Positions 44,211 to 55,200 of a stretch of 64,000 nt of DNA are shown here, piece after piece. The position numbers and the translations under genes were made by a program. Location of the stretch: NCBI GenBank assembly GCA_036337295.1, contig JAYZEN010000001.1:248001-312000 (forward strand), in the 5' to 3' direction. The notes under the pieces are model-generated. The model saw nothing but the letters and a program-made list of their open reading frames with translations, was not told the origin of the DNA and searched no databases. Source of the DNA: Ketobacter sp036337295 (GTDB lineage: Bacteria; Pseudomonadota; Gammaproteobacteria; Pseudomonadales; Ketobacteraceae). Position 1 is the first letter of the stretch, and every line of letters begins with the position of its first letter.

Positions 44211-45446
44211 ATGATGCCAACCCAATCACTACGCAGAACCCGTATTATGAAACACTCCGCCGGGGCGGAATTCGTTGCCCTGGCCGCCATGATGATTTCC
44301 CTGGTGGCCCTGTCCATTGATTCCATGCTGCCTGCCCTGCCCACCATCGCCGCTGAGTTTTCCCTGGCGGACCCCAACGACCAGCAATACATCATCACCA
44401 GTGTGTTTCTGGGCCTCAGTATCGGACAGCTGATTTACGGCCCGCTGTCGGATGCTTTCGGCCGTAAAGGGCCTATTTATCTTGGGATCGGAGTGTTTGT
44501 GGTGGGCAGCGTACTCTGCTTGCTGGCACCCACCTATGAGTTGCTTTTGGTCGGTCGGTTCCTGCAGGGACTGGGTGCATCCAGTGCCCGTATCGTGACC
44601 ATGGCCATTGTACGGGATCGCTTCGAGGGCGCAGCCATGGCCCGGGTGATGTCCTTTGTGATGGCGGTGTTTATCTTTGTTCCAGCACTGGCCCCGCTGC
44701 TGGGACAGGGCATTCTGTTGTTCGGCGACTGGCACCTGATTTTTGCCTTCATCCTGCTGTATGGGGTAGTGGCACTGCTCTGGTTCGGATTGCGGCTGGA
44801 GGAATCACTGCCGGTGGCACGGCGCCACAGATTGAGCATCAAGTCCTTGTGGCAAGGCACCCGTTTTATTTTTCAGCAACCCGTGAGTGTCATCGCCATC
44901 CTGATCTCCGGTCTGTTGTTCAGCGGCTTTGTGGCCTATCTCAGCAATGCTCAGCAAATTCTGGGAGAGTTGTATCAAACCGGCGATGCCTTCGCCCTCT
45001 ATTTTGCCCTGCTGGCCCTGGGGATTGGGTTGGCCTCGCTGGTCAACGCGCGCATTGTTTCCCGCCTGGGTATTTTACGGGTGTGCCTGTTAGCCCTGAC
45101 ACTGCAGTGCGCGCTCACCCTGGCAATGCTGGTGCTCAGCGTCTGGCTTTACGACCAGGTCCCGCCGTTGTGGCTGTTTATGCTTTACTGCTTTCCACTG
45201 TTCTTCTGCCTGGGCCTGCAGTTCGGCAACATCAACGCCCTGGCCATGCAGCCCCTGGGTAACATCGCGGGCCTGGGGGCGTCGGTGTCCGGTGCTGTTT
45301 CCACCATGATCGCCGTGCCCCTGGGAGCAGTGGTGGGTCAACACTATAACGGCACCCCGGTGCCTCTGGTCGCCAGCTTTCTGGTGTTCGGCAGCGTCGG
45401 TCTGGTGGCCCTTGTGTGGTTGAGCAAGCACATGGAGACCAGCTGA
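44211..45446 (+). CDS. MFS exporter, Bcr/CflA-type drug resistance family
   Basis: About 400 residues with twelve hydrophobic helices. Motif A (GPLSDAFGRKGPIYLG) lies between helices 2 and 3, motif C-like GxxxGP residues follow (LAPLLGQGILLFGDW), and the N-terminal DSMLPALPTIAAEF is typical of Bcr/CflA proteins. It probably exports drugs or metabolites by proton antiport. The start is uncertain: ATG 44211 gives the longest form, ATG 44247 removes a basic leader, and neither has a strong ribosome site. The stop abuts the ATG of the next transporter. Confidence 0.9.
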   Translation: MMPTQSLRRTRIMKHSAGAEFVALAAMMISLVALSIDSMLPALPTIAAEFSLADPNDQQYIITSVFLGLSIGQLIYGPLSDAFGRKGPIYLGIGVFVVGSVLCLLAPTYELLLVGRFLQGLGASSARIVTMAIVRDRFEGAAMARVMSFVMAVFIFVPALAPLLGQGILLFGDWHLIFAFILLYGVVALLWFGLRLEESLPVARRHRLSIKSLWQGTRFIFQQPVSVIAILISGLLFSGFVAYLSNAQQILGELYQTGDAFALYFALLALGIGLASLVNARIVSRLGILRVCLLALTLQCALTLAMLVLSVWLYDQVPPLWLFMLYCFPLFFCLGLQFGNINALAMQPLGNIAGLGASVSGAVSTMIAVPLGAVVGQHYNGTPVPLVASFLVFGSVGLVALVWLSKHMETS

Positions 45447-46331
45447 ATGCAGGGCTATCTGTTTGCCACGGTGGCGGTGCTGATCTGGAGCGGCTTTATT
45501 CTGGTGTCCCGCTTCGGCGGCATCGGCCCTTTGCTGCCCGCCGATGTCATCGCCATTCGCTACGCCACCTGTTCCCTGTTGCTGCTGCCGGTGTGGCTGT
45601 TCGTGTATCGTTTTAATCTGCTGAATCCCCGCTTGATCATTGCGGCGTTGGTGGGAGGTCTGGGCTATGCGTTGTGCGCGTTCCAGGGCTTTCAATCCGC
45701 ACCCGCCTCCCATGCCGCCATCCTGTTGCCCGGTTTGCTGCCCCTGTTTATCGCCATGATCAGTTACGCTTCCAGTGCCGAGGCCTTTACCCCCGTTAAG
45801 TGGATCGGGATCGCGGCCATCAGTGCCGGAATTTTCTGCCTGTTCTGGTTCGAGATACTCAATGGGGAGGGTGTTCATGGTGGACAGGGATGGTTTGTGG
45901 GCGCAGCGTTCTGCTGGGCCGTGTTCTCGGTGCTGATCAAACGCTGGCAGATTTCCCCCTGGCAAGCCACAGTGAGCCTGGCGGTGGTGACCGCGCTGGC
46001 CTATCTGCCGGTTTACGTTTTCCTGCTGGAGAAGAACATCAGCCTGGAGCACTGGCGCCACGTAGCCCTGCAAAGCGTGTATCAGGGCTTTCTGGCCACC
46101 ATCGTGCAGATGCTTTGTTATGTGCAGGCGGTGAGCCGCATCGGCCCCGCCAATATGGGGTCGATGATGGCACTGGTCCCCCTGATCGCAGGGTTTTCTG
46201 CCGTTTTCCTGTATGACGAACCTTTGGGGGTTCCGTTGATCATCTGCCTGGTACTGGTGAGCCTGGGGGTTTGGGTGGCCAATCTGAAACGCGCCACCAA
46301 CAGGTCCGGCCCGGTGACCACCACCGGCTAG
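45447..46331 (+). CDS. EamA/DMT-family transporter
   Basis: 294 residues with ten predicted membrane helices in two EamA repeats. The first starts MQGYLFATVAVLIWSGFILV. The second carries GWFVGAAFCWAVFSVLIKRW and ends with VPLIAGFSAVFLYDEPLG, the usual end of an EamA domain. Probable metabolite exporter. ATG directly follows the TGA of the MFS gene, so the two exporters are translationally linked. The 3' end overlaps the convergent unknown gene by 4 bp. Confidence 0.92.
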   Translation: MQGYLFATVAVLIWSGFILVSRFGGIGPLLPADVIAIRYATCSLLLLPVWLFVYRFNLLNPRLIIAALVGGLGYALCAFQGFQSAPASHAAILLPGLLPLFIAMISYASSAEAFTPVKWIGIAAISAGIFCLFWFEILNGEGVHGGQGWFVGAAFCWAVFSVLIKRWQISPWQATVSLAVVTALAYLPVYVFLLEKNISLEHWRHVALQSVYQGFLATIVQMLCYVQAVSRIGPANMGSMMALVPLIAGFSAVFLYDEPLGVPLIICLVLVSLGVWVANLKRATNRSGPVTTTG

Positions 46332-46849
46332 TAATCCCCGCCGCTGAACTGTGCTGGCAACAACCCCAGGCGAACGCGCCACAGTCGCTGGTAGTGCTCG
46401 GGCGTTTGATACAGATTGTACTCCTTGAGTTTGTCCTGAAAATCCGGCTGCAATAACGCTTCCAGTTTCTTCACGGTTTCCTCTTTCTGTGCGGCGGCAT
46501 CCGGTAACCGTAAATACAGGTAATACACCTGGCTATGCTGGGTATGACTGAATGCATCCAGCTCGGAGCGATCCGCCATCCGCGGTCCGGACAAGGGCAG
46601 CACCAGTGGGCGGTGCCGGTATTTCTCCGTGTACGCCGCCACCAGGGAATCCGACCAGGTTCCGCGGCTCAATATTATGTCGTTGGTACCGTGAATGAGC
46701 TGCTCCGGATCCCATCCCACCACGATGTTCTGTTCGTCCAACAGTGTCTGAATGTCCCCCTGGGGGCCGCCTTCGGCGAAGCTCAGGTTTGCCAGCAGCA
46801 GGGACAAGCCAAACTGCAAAGCAACGGTTTTCATGGCAGAGATGTTCAT
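46328..46849 (-). CDS. Secreted protein of unknown function, last gene of the adhesin operon
   Basis: 173 residues with a signal peptide ending NLSFA-EGG. The mature part is about 150 residues, mixed alpha/beta, with WDPEQLIHGTNDIILSRG and a Trp/Tyr/Arg-rich C-terminal helix. No family recognised. ATG 46849 has AAGGAG 8 nt upstream inside the OmpA gene and overlaps that gene's stop as ATGA. Its place at the end of the T1SS operon suggests a periplasmic accessory role. Confidence 0.7.
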   Translation of the reverse strand: MNISAMKTVALQFGLSLLLANLSFAEGGPQGDIQTLLDEQNIVVGWDPEQLIHGTNDIILSRGTWSDSLVAAYTEKYRHRPLVLPLSGPRMADRSELDAFSHTQHSQVYYLYLRLPDAAAQKEETVKKLEALLQPDFQDKLKEYNLYQTPEHYQRLWRVRLGLLPAQFSGGDY

Positions 46850-47457
46850 GGGTTGGACTCCTTGCGGGCCTGCTCAGTGGTGTAGATTGTCCAGCCAGGC
46901 TGATGCTGCTGGGAGACATACTGGACACGAACGATGGTACGCCGCTCCCGCTTTTTCATAACCCCTTCCAGCAATTCGTCGCTGTAGACGAAACCCAGGA
47001 TGCGCGTGCGCGCAATGCCCCGCTCCGTGAGAGAGGTAATCACTTTTTCCGCACGCCGCTCTCCCAGGTTGCGATTGTATTCGTCACTGCCCTCCGGGCT
47101 GGTATCCCCCACCAGCAGAATGCGTGCCTCCGGCTTCTGCCGCATCAGATCCAGCACACCGGCAAACAGGGTTTCGTGTTCCGGCTTCAAGTCATCCTTG
47201 TCGAATTCGAAATGAAATACAAAATCCCGATTCACCTGTTCCACCTGCCAGGCAGCGCAGCCCTGGTTGTCCACCGTCCCATCACTGGGGCTATCGGCAC
47301 AGATATCACGGACGTTCACCACCCCATCCTGGTCAGCATCCCGCAAATCCAGGGGCTGCCGCATGGTAAAATCATCCTCTTTGTAGGCGGACTGGCACCC
47401 GCTGAGGGCGCCACAGAATACGAACACAATGAGACTTATGCTGATCCGCGTTTTCAT
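46846..47457 (-). CDS. OmpA-like peptidoglycan-associated lipoprotein
   Basis: 203 residues. The signal has lipobox L-S-G-C at about residue 20. A short thrombospondin-type-3-like Ca motif (DADQDGVVNVRDICADS) precedes the OmpA-C domain (about 85-180) with peptidoglycan-binding residues in LLVGDTSPEGSDEYNRNLGERRAEKV. ATG 47457 has AGGAGG 8 nt upstream and overlaps the TolC stop by 4 bp. OmpA-like lipoproteins are common extra members of LapA-type secretion operons. Confidence 0.9.
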   Translation of the reverse strand: MKTRISISLIVFVFCGALSGCQSAYKEDDFTMRQPLDLRDADQDGVVNVRDICADSPSDGTVDNQGCAAWQVEQVNRDFVFHFEFDKDDLKPEHETLFAGVLDLMRQKPEARILLVGDTSPEGSDEYNRNLGERRAEKVITSLTERGIARTRILGFVYSDELLEGVMKKRERRTIVRVQYVSQQHQPGWTIYTTEQARKESNP

Positions 47458-48803
47458 GGTTGTCCCTCCTGCCATTGTTGCGGATACACCACCCGCAGGG
47501 AGTAACCCAAACGACCGGTGGCATTCAACAGCCGGTATTGGGACAGCGTGTAGTCCTTGGCGGTGTTGATATAAGTTCTGCGGGCAGTGAAGACTTCCAC
47601 TTTGGCGTTCAGCATGTCCAGAAGTGAACGCTTGCCCAATTTGAACTGGGTTATGTATCCGCTCTCAGCCAGGGTGGAGGCATCCACGCTGCTTTGCAGG
47701 AGGTTAACCTGAGTTTGCAGCGATTCCATGGCGTTCCAGGCAAAACGCGTACCTTCTGCCAGTTGTTCCTCGGCGTTACGCCGCACTTGCAGGGATTCGT
47801 TGTAGCGCCAGTTGGACGCTTTTGCGCGTGCCTTGTCCCGCCCGCCGTTGAACAGATCGTACTCCAACACCAGCATAACCCGGTAATCTTCTTCCGGGCC
47901 CTCCAGGCCACCGATGTCGTGATTCTGATTGGCGTAGCCTTCCAGGCTGATGCGCGGCAGATATCCGGATTTACTGGCGCGCACCTGCTGTTTGGCCGCG
48001 TCGATATCCGCCAGCGCAGATTGCAACTGGGGATGGTTGTCCTTGGCCCAGCTCAACGCCATCTCAAGGTCGGCCGGCAGCAACTGCTGGTCAGGCACCG
48101 GCGAAACCAGCTGGCCGGGCTCTCCACCCACCACCCGTACAAACTGGGCCCGACTGTCGCGCAGATTATTTTGCGCTGCCACCAATGAAGCGCGGGCATT
48201 GGCAAGGCGCGCACTGGTCTGGGCAATGTCGGTATCGTTGGCGTGACCGGTGCGGGTGAGGCGGCGTACATCCTCCAGGATACTTTCATGATCCGCCACG
48301 TGGCGCTGGGCCAGCTCCACCAGGTTTTCGGCCGTGCGGGTATTGATGTAGGTTTCGCACACCTGAAGTGCCAGGTTTTCCGCCGAGGCCAAGAGTTGGT
48401 AACGCTCGGCTTCGGCTTCATAGGAAAGGCGCTTGGCGTTGGCCGAGGTGGAAAAGCCGTTGAACAGTAATTGCGATATCCGCAACCCTATTTCATCCCG
48501 GGTCATATCCTCATCCACCAACTGACCGGAGCGGTACTCGGTGTGCTCTGGGCCGATGCCCGCCTGCAGCTTCACCTGGGGATAATAATTCGCGGTCACT
48601 TCTTCTCGATCCTGCAATACCGCCTGAAAGCGGGCATACTGTTGATGGATTTCAGGGCTGTGATCCAGGGCGGAAACCAGCGCCTGTTCCAGGGTGATGG
48701 CAATACTCATCCGGGGTAGCAGTGTGAGTGCCAGCGTGAGTATGAATGAAAGGGCGGATAGTTTGTTCACGTTATCGTACGCTCCTTGTTTCTGCGAATT
48801 CAT
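47454..48803 (-). CDS. TolC-family outer-membrane channel of the adhesin type I secretion system
   Basis: 449 residues. After the signal peptide (RMSIA-ITLEQ) come two outer-membrane-efflux repeats with the expected long helices and YPQVKLQAGIG and GYLPRISLEGYAN motifs. It is the LapE-type exit duct for the adjacent ABC/HlyD pair. ATG 48803 is the longest start. GTG 48770 gives a cleaner signal peptide and has AAGGAG 11 nt upstream, so it is possible. It lies 21 bp after the HlyD gene and overlaps the OmpA gene by 4 bp. Confidence 0.93.
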   Translation of the reverse strand: MNSQKQGAYDNVNKLSALSFILTLALTLLPRMSIAITLEQALVSALDHSPEIHQQYARFQAVLQDREEVTANYYPQVKLQAGIGPEHTEYRSGQLVDEDMTRDEIGLRISQLLFNGFSTSANAKRLSYEAEAERYQLLASAENLALQVCETYINTRTAENLVELAQRHVADHESILEDVRRLTRTGHANDTDIAQTSARLANARASLVAAQNNLRDSRAQFVRVVGGEPGQLVSPVPDQQLLPADLEMALSWAKDNHPQLQSALADIDAAKQQVRASKSGYLPRISLEGYANQNHDIGGLEGPEEDYRVMLVLEYDLFNGGRDKARAKASNWRYNESLQVRRNAEEQLAEGTRFAWNAMESLQTQVNLLQSSVDASTLAESGYITQFKLGKRSLLDMLNAKVEVFTARRTYINTAKDYTLSQYRLLNATGRLGYSLRVVYPQQWQEGQP

Positions 48804-48824
48804 ATCGGTATCAGGCTACAGGGG

Positions 48825-50129
48825 TCAGGGTTCACGCATGGCATTGGCACGGGCTCGCAGCAGGGGTTTGAGCCAATACGTCAGCACGGTTTTCCGCCCC
48901 GCCAGAATGTCCACCTGGGCCTGCATACCAGGAATCAGGGGCTTGTCCCGCCAACGGCCGGCGCCCGGATCAAGTTCCTGTTCATCGGCCTGAACCTGGG
49001 CCAGGAAAAACGATTCACCGCGCTCATTGGTAATCGCATCCGGTGAAATATTAATGAGCTTGCCCTTCAAGCCGCCAAAAATCACAAAGTCGTAGGCGCT
49101 GAACTTCACCACTGCACTCTGTCCCACCTGTAGGTGGGCAATGTCTTTGGGGGCGATGCGGGATTCCACCAGGAGCCTGTCGTTGGCGGGCACGATCTCC
49201 ATAATGGTGTCACCGGGTTTGATGACTCCGCCAAGAGACGGCAGCTCGATAGACTTAACCGTACCGTCCATTACCGCAAACAGACGGGTTTGTTCAAGCT
49301 GACTGGCCAGGCCTTTCAGAATCTGCTCAAGCCGGACCAGACGGGCATCGGTGTCGCTCAGGGTGTCCCGGGTTTTACGGCGGAACTCATCGAACAACAA
49401 TTGCCGTGCCTGACGGCTTTCCGCTGCCACCGATTGCAGTTTGCCGTAATTGATTTTCTCCGCTGCCAGTTGCCCGGCGACCCGCACCCGTTCCCGTTCC
49501 AGTTTACGCAGTTCGGCCGCGCTGAGGGCACCGGTTTCCACGGCGCGGCGGGTGAGTTCCAGCTCCTGATCCAGCAGCACCAGGGATTGCGCCAGTGTCT
49601 GGCTGTTTTCTTCTGCTTCCGCCATTTGGCGTTGTTGCTGGATGATGCTTTCACTGGCCTTATTGAGGCGCCGCTTGAGTTCGTTGAGATCGGCGAAGAA
49701 GTTGGCTTGTTCATTCGCAGGCAGCGCGTCAGCCAGGGTTTGGGTATGGGCGCTGTCGTGTAGCTGGTCATTGTGGATCGCACGCAGCTCTGCCAACAGG
49801 CGGGCCTGCTTGGATTGTAACGTAGCCTGCTCTGCCAGGGCTTCCGCATGGCTGGCCTGGGCCCGGGTGGCATCGAGTGTCACCAGCAAATCTCCTGCCC
49901 GAACACCTTCGCCTTCACTCACATGCAGTTCCCGCAGAATGCCGCCATCCAGGCTCTGGATTTTTTGCACTGACGCAGCGGGCACCAGTTTACCCTCCCC
50001 CACCACCACTTCATCCAGGGTGGCCAGGGATGCCCACACAATTGCAGACAGCACACAGGCGCCCAGCAACCACACCACTTGACGGGCGCGATAGGCCTGT
50101 TGCAATTGTCGCCAGTAGTCAGATGTCAT
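48825..50129 (-). CDS. HlyD-family adaptor of the adhesin type I secretion system
   Basis: 434 residues with a short cytoplasmic N-terminus, one membrane helix (about 20-40), a biotinyl-lipoyl half (VQKIQSLDGGILRELHVSEGEGVRAGD), a long coiled-coil hairpin (about 95-275) and the beta-barrel domain (DGTVKSIELPSLGGVIKPGDTIMEIVP). This is the LapC-like membrane-fusion protein linking ABC exporter to TolC. The start overlaps the ABC gene's end by 11 bp. Confidence 0.94.
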   Translation of the reverse strand: MTSDYWRQLQQAYRARQVVWLLGACVLSAIVWASLATLDEVVVGEGKLVPAASVQKIQSLDGGILRELHVSEGEGVRAGDLLVTLDATRAQASHAEALAEQATLQSKQARLLAELRAIHNDQLHDSAHTQTLADALPANEQANFFADLNELKRRLNKASESIIQQQRQMAEAEENSQTLAQSLVLLDQELELTRRAVETGALSAAELRKLERERVRVAGQLAAEKINYGKLQSVAAESRQARQLLFDEFRRKTRDTLSDTDARLVRLEQILKGLASQLEQTRLFAVMDGTVKSIELPSLGGVIKPGDTIMEIVPANDRLLVESRIAPKDIAHLQVGQSAVVKFSAYDFVIFGGLKGKLINISPDAITNERGESFFLAQVQADEQELDPGAGRWRDKPLIPGMQAQVDILAGRKTVLTYWLKPLLRARANAMREP

Positions 50130-52290
50130 GGCCGGCCTCCCGGGGACGTATCACCACGCGTTGCTGCTTAGGCTTGGCACTGCTGAGCCGATGTTGTTGC
50201 AGGAACTCGGCGCGGGATTGATCCACCAGAATCCTGCCCTGCTCAAGCACAATGACACGATCGCATAATGGCAGCAGTTCGGTTTTGTGGGTGGCAATCA
50301 CGAACCCCTGCGAGGACGGTAATTGTTGCAGGCATTGAACGACACGGCGCTGCATGGCGTCGTCCATGCTGCTGGTAGGCTCATCCAGTAACAGCCAGCG
50401 CGGATGAGGCAGCAACACACGGGCCAGTGCGATCAGCTGGCGTTGGCCGCCGGAAAGCTCGCGGCCGCCCTCGCCCACCGCTGATTGCAGACCATTACTG
50501 AGATTGGCAAGAAAGGTGCCGATCTCCAGTCGTGCCAGCACATCCCGAAGCTGTGCTTCGTCGCGGATGGCTTCGCCGTTGGTGATATTTTCCAGCACAC
50601 TGCCCCACGCCAGTATCGGGTGTTGTGGCAACCAGCCCAATTGTTGACGCAAGCGCGACAGAGGCCAGCGTTCCCGTTCCACGTCATCAAACCACAGCAA
50701 ACCCTGTTGCGGTTCCAGTTGACCTGCCAGCAGTGACAACAAGGTGGATTTGCCGCTGCCGCAATTACCCAGCAGCGCTACCCGCTCACCCGGCTGCAGT
50801 TGCAGGTCAATACCGTCCACGGCACTGCGCTGTTGCTGGGGATAGGCAAAGTGCACGTCCTGCAAACGCAGTTGACCGCTGAAGGACAGTTCAGTAACGG
50901 TGTGGGATTGGTTTTCCTGTTCCAGCGCCATGATGCCGTCGAGGCTGGTGATGGCAGAACGGGTTTGGGAATAGCGCAGTAACAAAAGTGCCAATTGATT
51001 CATGGATTGGGCGGCGCGGCCACTGAGCATGACGATGGCGATCATGCCCCCCATGCTGAGCAGGCCTTCGCTGATGCGGTAAACGCCGCCCAGCAGCAGG
51101 GCCACGGTTACCAGCGTCTGGGTAAAACTCATCAGGTGATTGAGATGGCTGCTGGCGTCGCGCACCTTGATGCCCTGATCCGCCAGTTGCGCCACCAGCT
51201 GCTGCCAGCGTCGCAGTTGGCGACTTTCCTGATTGTGCTGCTTCAGTTCCGGCAGGCGTTGCAGGGTTTCTATCAATTGTGCCTGACGTTGCGCAGACAA
51301 TCTGCCACTTTCACGAATGGCGTCGTCGAGCCGGTAGTGTGCACGCCAGGCCGCCAGCAGTAACACCGCCATCGCGACCAGGGGAATCAGCATCAATGGC
51401 CCCGCCAACCACACAATTACCAGCAAAAACAGCAGTGTGAAAGGCAGATCCACCAGCGTCACCAGCGTGGCCGAGGTGAGGAATTCCCGAATGCTGTCCA
51501 CATCCTGCATCTGTTTGGCAAACGCAGCGGAGGATTGCGGGCGCAGATGCAGTTTCATGCCCAGCACCTGGCGGAATAATTGTGCCGAGATGGCGACATC
51601 AATCTGACGGCCCGCGATATCGGTCAGCCGCGTGCGGGCGTTGCGCAGCAACCAATCGAAAACCAACGCGATGGTAATGCCACTGGCCAGCACCCACAGG
51701 GTATGAAACGCCTGATTGGGTACCACCCTGTCGTACACGTTCATGGTGAACAGGGGCACCAGCAGTGCAATCAGGTTGATGGCCAGTGACGCCAGCAATA
51801 CGTCCCGATACCAGGGCTTGGCTTTCGTCAATGCCTGGCGTAACCAGTGCACGGGATGTTTCGGCAGCAGTTCTTCACCACGGCAATCACTGAGACTGTG
51901 AACGGTAATACTGTGCACCGGTTGCTGGATGCTGTCGGCAGAGCAGCGCAGAATTTCATTCGGTTGGTCCGCCAATCGCAGTTGCAATTGTCCGTCCTGC
52001 AGGGATTCGGCAATCGCCAGTTGTCCGTTGTAGTCCAGCACCAGCGGCAACAAGTTCGGATCGGCCGTAAAAAGCGTAGCGCTGTTTAGTTGCAAACCGC
52101 GGCTGGCAAACCAGGCTTGCATGCGCGGATCGCTCGCGTGCATGTTTGTGTCGGTGGGTAACCTGTCTGCATCGGTAGCTGGTGCATCGGGCAACTGGAA
52201 ATAACGTTGCAGATACTGACCAGCCGCCCGCCACTGCGCGCTGCTGTAGGCGCGAACGGAAGTGTTTGAGGCGGGTTTGGTTGCAGTCAT
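50119..52290 (-). CDS. Type I secretion ABC transporter, LapB-like
   Basis: 723 residues. An N-terminal degenerate C39-like domain (about 1-150) lacks the catalytic cysteine/histidine pair, as in LapB/HlyB types. Then come six membrane helices (about 165-440) and the nucleotide-binding domain: Walker A GNCGSGKST near 505-512, signature LSGGQRQ near 613, Walker B WLLLDEP near 637, H-loop ATHKTE. It exports the 3008-residue adhesin encoded 6 bp upstream. Confidence 0.94.
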   Translation of the reverse strand: MTATKPASNTSVRAYSSAQWRAAGQYLQRYFQLPDAPATDADRLPTDTNMHASDPRMQAWFASRGLQLNSATLFTADPNLLPLVLDYNGQLAIAESLQDGQLQLRLADQPNEILRCSADSIQQPVHSITVHSLSDCRGEELLPKHPVHWLRQALTKAKPWYRDVLLASLAINLIALLVPLFTMNVYDRVVPNQAFHTLWVLASGITIALVFDWLLRNARTRLTDIAGRQIDVAISAQLFRQVLGMKLHLRPQSSAAFAKQMQDVDSIREFLTSATLVTLVDLPFTLLFLLVIVWLAGPLMLIPLVAMAVLLLAAWRAHYRLDDAIRESGRLSAQRQAQLIETLQRLPELKQHNQESRQLRRWQQLVAQLADQGIKVRDASSHLNHLMSFTQTLVTVALLLGGVYRISEGLLSMGGMIAIVMLSGRAAQSMNQLALLLLRYSQTRSAITSLDGIMALEQENQSHTVTELSFSGQLRLQDVHFAYPQQQRSAVDGIDLQLQPGERVALLGNCGSGKSTLLSLLAGQLEPQQGLLWFDDVERERWPLSRLRQQLGWLPQHPILAWGSVLENITNGEAIRDEAQLRDVLARLEIGTFLANLSNGLQSAVGEGGRELSGGQRQLIALARVLLPHPRWLLLDEPTSSMDDAMQRRVVQCLQQLPSSQGFVIATHKTELLPLCDRVIVLEQGRILVDQSRAEFLQQHRLSSAKPKQQRVVIRPREAGHDI

Positions 52291-52296
52291 AGGTCG

Positions 52297-55200
52297 TCAG
52301 CCGGTAATCAGAATCTGTTCTTGTAGCATGCGTTGCAGGATGTCGGCATCGTTGCTCCAGCCACTGCCGCCATACAGATCATCCCGCGTTACGTTTTGCA
52401 GTTCGATGTTTTGCACTACGCCGCTGCCCAGATCAATCGCCAGTGTGGTGCTGCCAGCACTTTCACTCAGATCGATAATGGTGTCGAGTTGAATGCCGGT
52501 ACTCATACCCGCGGCGATGTCACTCAGGTTGAGGTGATCCTGACTCACATCGAATGCGGTGATTTGATCCAGTGCCGGCGTGCCACTGCTGCCGAGGTCG
52601 GCCATGCGAAACAGGAATGTGTCCTCCCCGGTGTTGGCGTTGAGCGTGTCGTTGCCATCACCGCCAATGAGCAGGCTGGTTTCGCCTGCACTGGCGCTGA
52701 ACGTGTTGTCGCCACTCAGGCTCGCCGCCATATCAATGGTGATGGCTTGTACGCCGCCAGAAACGGTGGTGCCATTCAGAGTGGAGCGTGGTTCAAAACT
52801 CAGTTGGTAACTCGCACCGGCCTGGGGATTTGTGATGTTCAGGCCATCCACATCGGCGGCGTTCACGATCCAGTCGGTGCCCGAACGGCTGCCCGCATTC
52901 AGATTAACGCCATCTGGCAAACCGCTGATGACAAGATCGCTGGTTTCACCCGGTGCAGGATTTTGCAGTGTGAGATTCAGATTCAGTGGCACGGTGCCTG
53001 TTGCCGCGGTGATGTAATCGTAGTCCAGTGTGAGTAACGGTGCGTCCGGCAACGGCGCGATGTCGATGCTGATGGATTGCGTTGCCATATCGGCGGGCGC
53101 CGTGGTGGCGTATTCGGTGTTGCCACCCAGCACCGCGCTGTCACGACTGCCCACCTGAATATCAATATCCAGTGTGCCGAATGCGTTGGCACCAGCAAAT
53201 AATTCCAGTGAAGCCAACTGGGTGAGTGTGGTGGTGACGCTGGCGACAAAGCCGCTGCCGGTGTTCTGGAACAAGCCAACGCGGCCATCGGGTGTGCGAA
53301 TACCGGCAACCCCTTGCAGAGCTGTGGTATCCGAGGTGTCCTTCACTACCACATTGACTACGACGACTTCATCAGGGTTAACCGCTTCGGTGGTACGAGC
53401 ATAAACACCGATGGTGATAATGCTGCCTTCCTGTCCATTGACGTCCTGCGGTGTGCTGTAGAACTCGGCGCCGTCGGCAACCGGATATACTTCCACCAGA
53501 AAATCCCGACTGTTGATTACCACTTCCTGAGTGGATAGCTCCATCGACGTAGTTTGCAAGGTGAGCACAAACTCACCGGAGAAGTCACGCGGTGGACGCA
53601 AAACCAGGTTATCCAGTTGATCGGGGCTGAAGCTCCAGGCGTTGCCGCCACTGCCATCGGCACCGTTGTTGATCAACTGCACTAACGTGCCACCGTTATT
53701 CCAGTACAACACCGCGCCTTGGGGTACCCCGAGCAGTTGCAGGGACAGGGTTTCTGAGCCGTCACTATCGAAGTCAAGCACGGTCAAACCTTCCAGAAGA
53801 ATATCGCTATCCTCATCACCCTCTTGGTCGTTCCGGCCAAAAATATCCCCTGTAATATCCGTATCGGCAATAACGTCGAACGAGACGGTTTTGCTGATTG
53901 TGGCTGTCACCGTATCGTTGAGGTTGCCTAAGGTAATGCCGGTGGTTTGATCCTGTACGTTCAGTTCCAATTGCAGCGTGGCAGCGCCTTCGCCGCTGAG
54001 GTTGACGGGCGGCCGATAGTAGATCTCGTTGAGACGCGACGGATCATTGAGGGTGAAACTGCCGTCGCCATTGTCGGTAAGCAGGTTCGATGGATCGAGA
54101 ATAAAGCCCGGCGAAGGTTCCAGAAAACGCACGGACACTACTGTCTCGACGCCCTGTGCAGGATCGGCGTCCTGATCCCCCAGCAATGCATTCAGATTGA
54201 TATTCAAGGGCGTGGCGGTATCTTCCACAATCTGTATATTGGCAATATCGGCTACTGCATCGACGACCGGCTGCAGTTCGATGGCCAGGTTTTCCACGCT
54301 GACAACGGTTGCGCCCTGGGGATCGGTAGCAATCTTGTTCACCGGAATGGATACAGCGCCGGCAAAATCTTCATCCATGTTCACAATGGCCAGGCTCGGC
54401 AGACTGGCGTTGGTAAACACCCAGGCAACGACGGTGGTGCCGTCGCCCGCATACTGAGTGATAACATCGGCACCGGTGATAGCGCCGCCGTAAAGCATAT
54501 CGGCTGCGTCGACGCGATAACTCACCACATCATTGCCATCACCCGCTGCATTGGTGTTCAGGTGGCCACTGGTGTCGATGGTGGCGGCTTCCAGGCCGTC
54601 GATGATGGAGGTTTGCAGGGTGGCAACGGCCTGGGCCGATCCCGTGTTCGCTGCCTGAAATTCAACGGTCAGTGCGTTGGAAATGATGTCGGCATCATCG
54701 CCGTGATCGAGTACCCGGGCAGCCACAACAATTTCGAAACTGCCCACGTGATCGCTGAGAATGGTGGCCCCTGCCAATAGTTGCGCCGCTGTTTCCACCA
54801 CGGAATCCGAGGTAAGTCCTGTGGCGGGGATCAGCCAGTTGCCCTGGCCATCGTGAATGGCGCCGTTGGGATGGGTGATAAACCAGCCGTCGCTTTGCGG
54901 CACAGAGATGCTGATGTAATCCAGATATTCGGAGCCGTCGATATCCGCTTCGACAAATTGTGCAACGTTGGCGAGTGAAACGGCAGAACCATCCGTGGAA
55001 ATAATGGCGGTGGGGATGGTTTCAATGCGGGTAATGCCGTCGGCGCCGTTGTCGTCCACAATGCCGCGCACATCCACATTGAGATTGCCGCTCACCAGCT
55101 GCACGGCCTGTTGGCCCAAGCCCGAAGTGTCGGTAATTTCGAATTGCACCGGAATGGAAAAATCCTGATCGGAATCTTCGGGCGGTTGCACTTGCAGGCG

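Noticed and set aside
45090..46382. 430-residue minus-strand open frame
   Set aside because: Antisense to the MFS and EamA exporter genes, His/Gln/Gly-rich, no family features.
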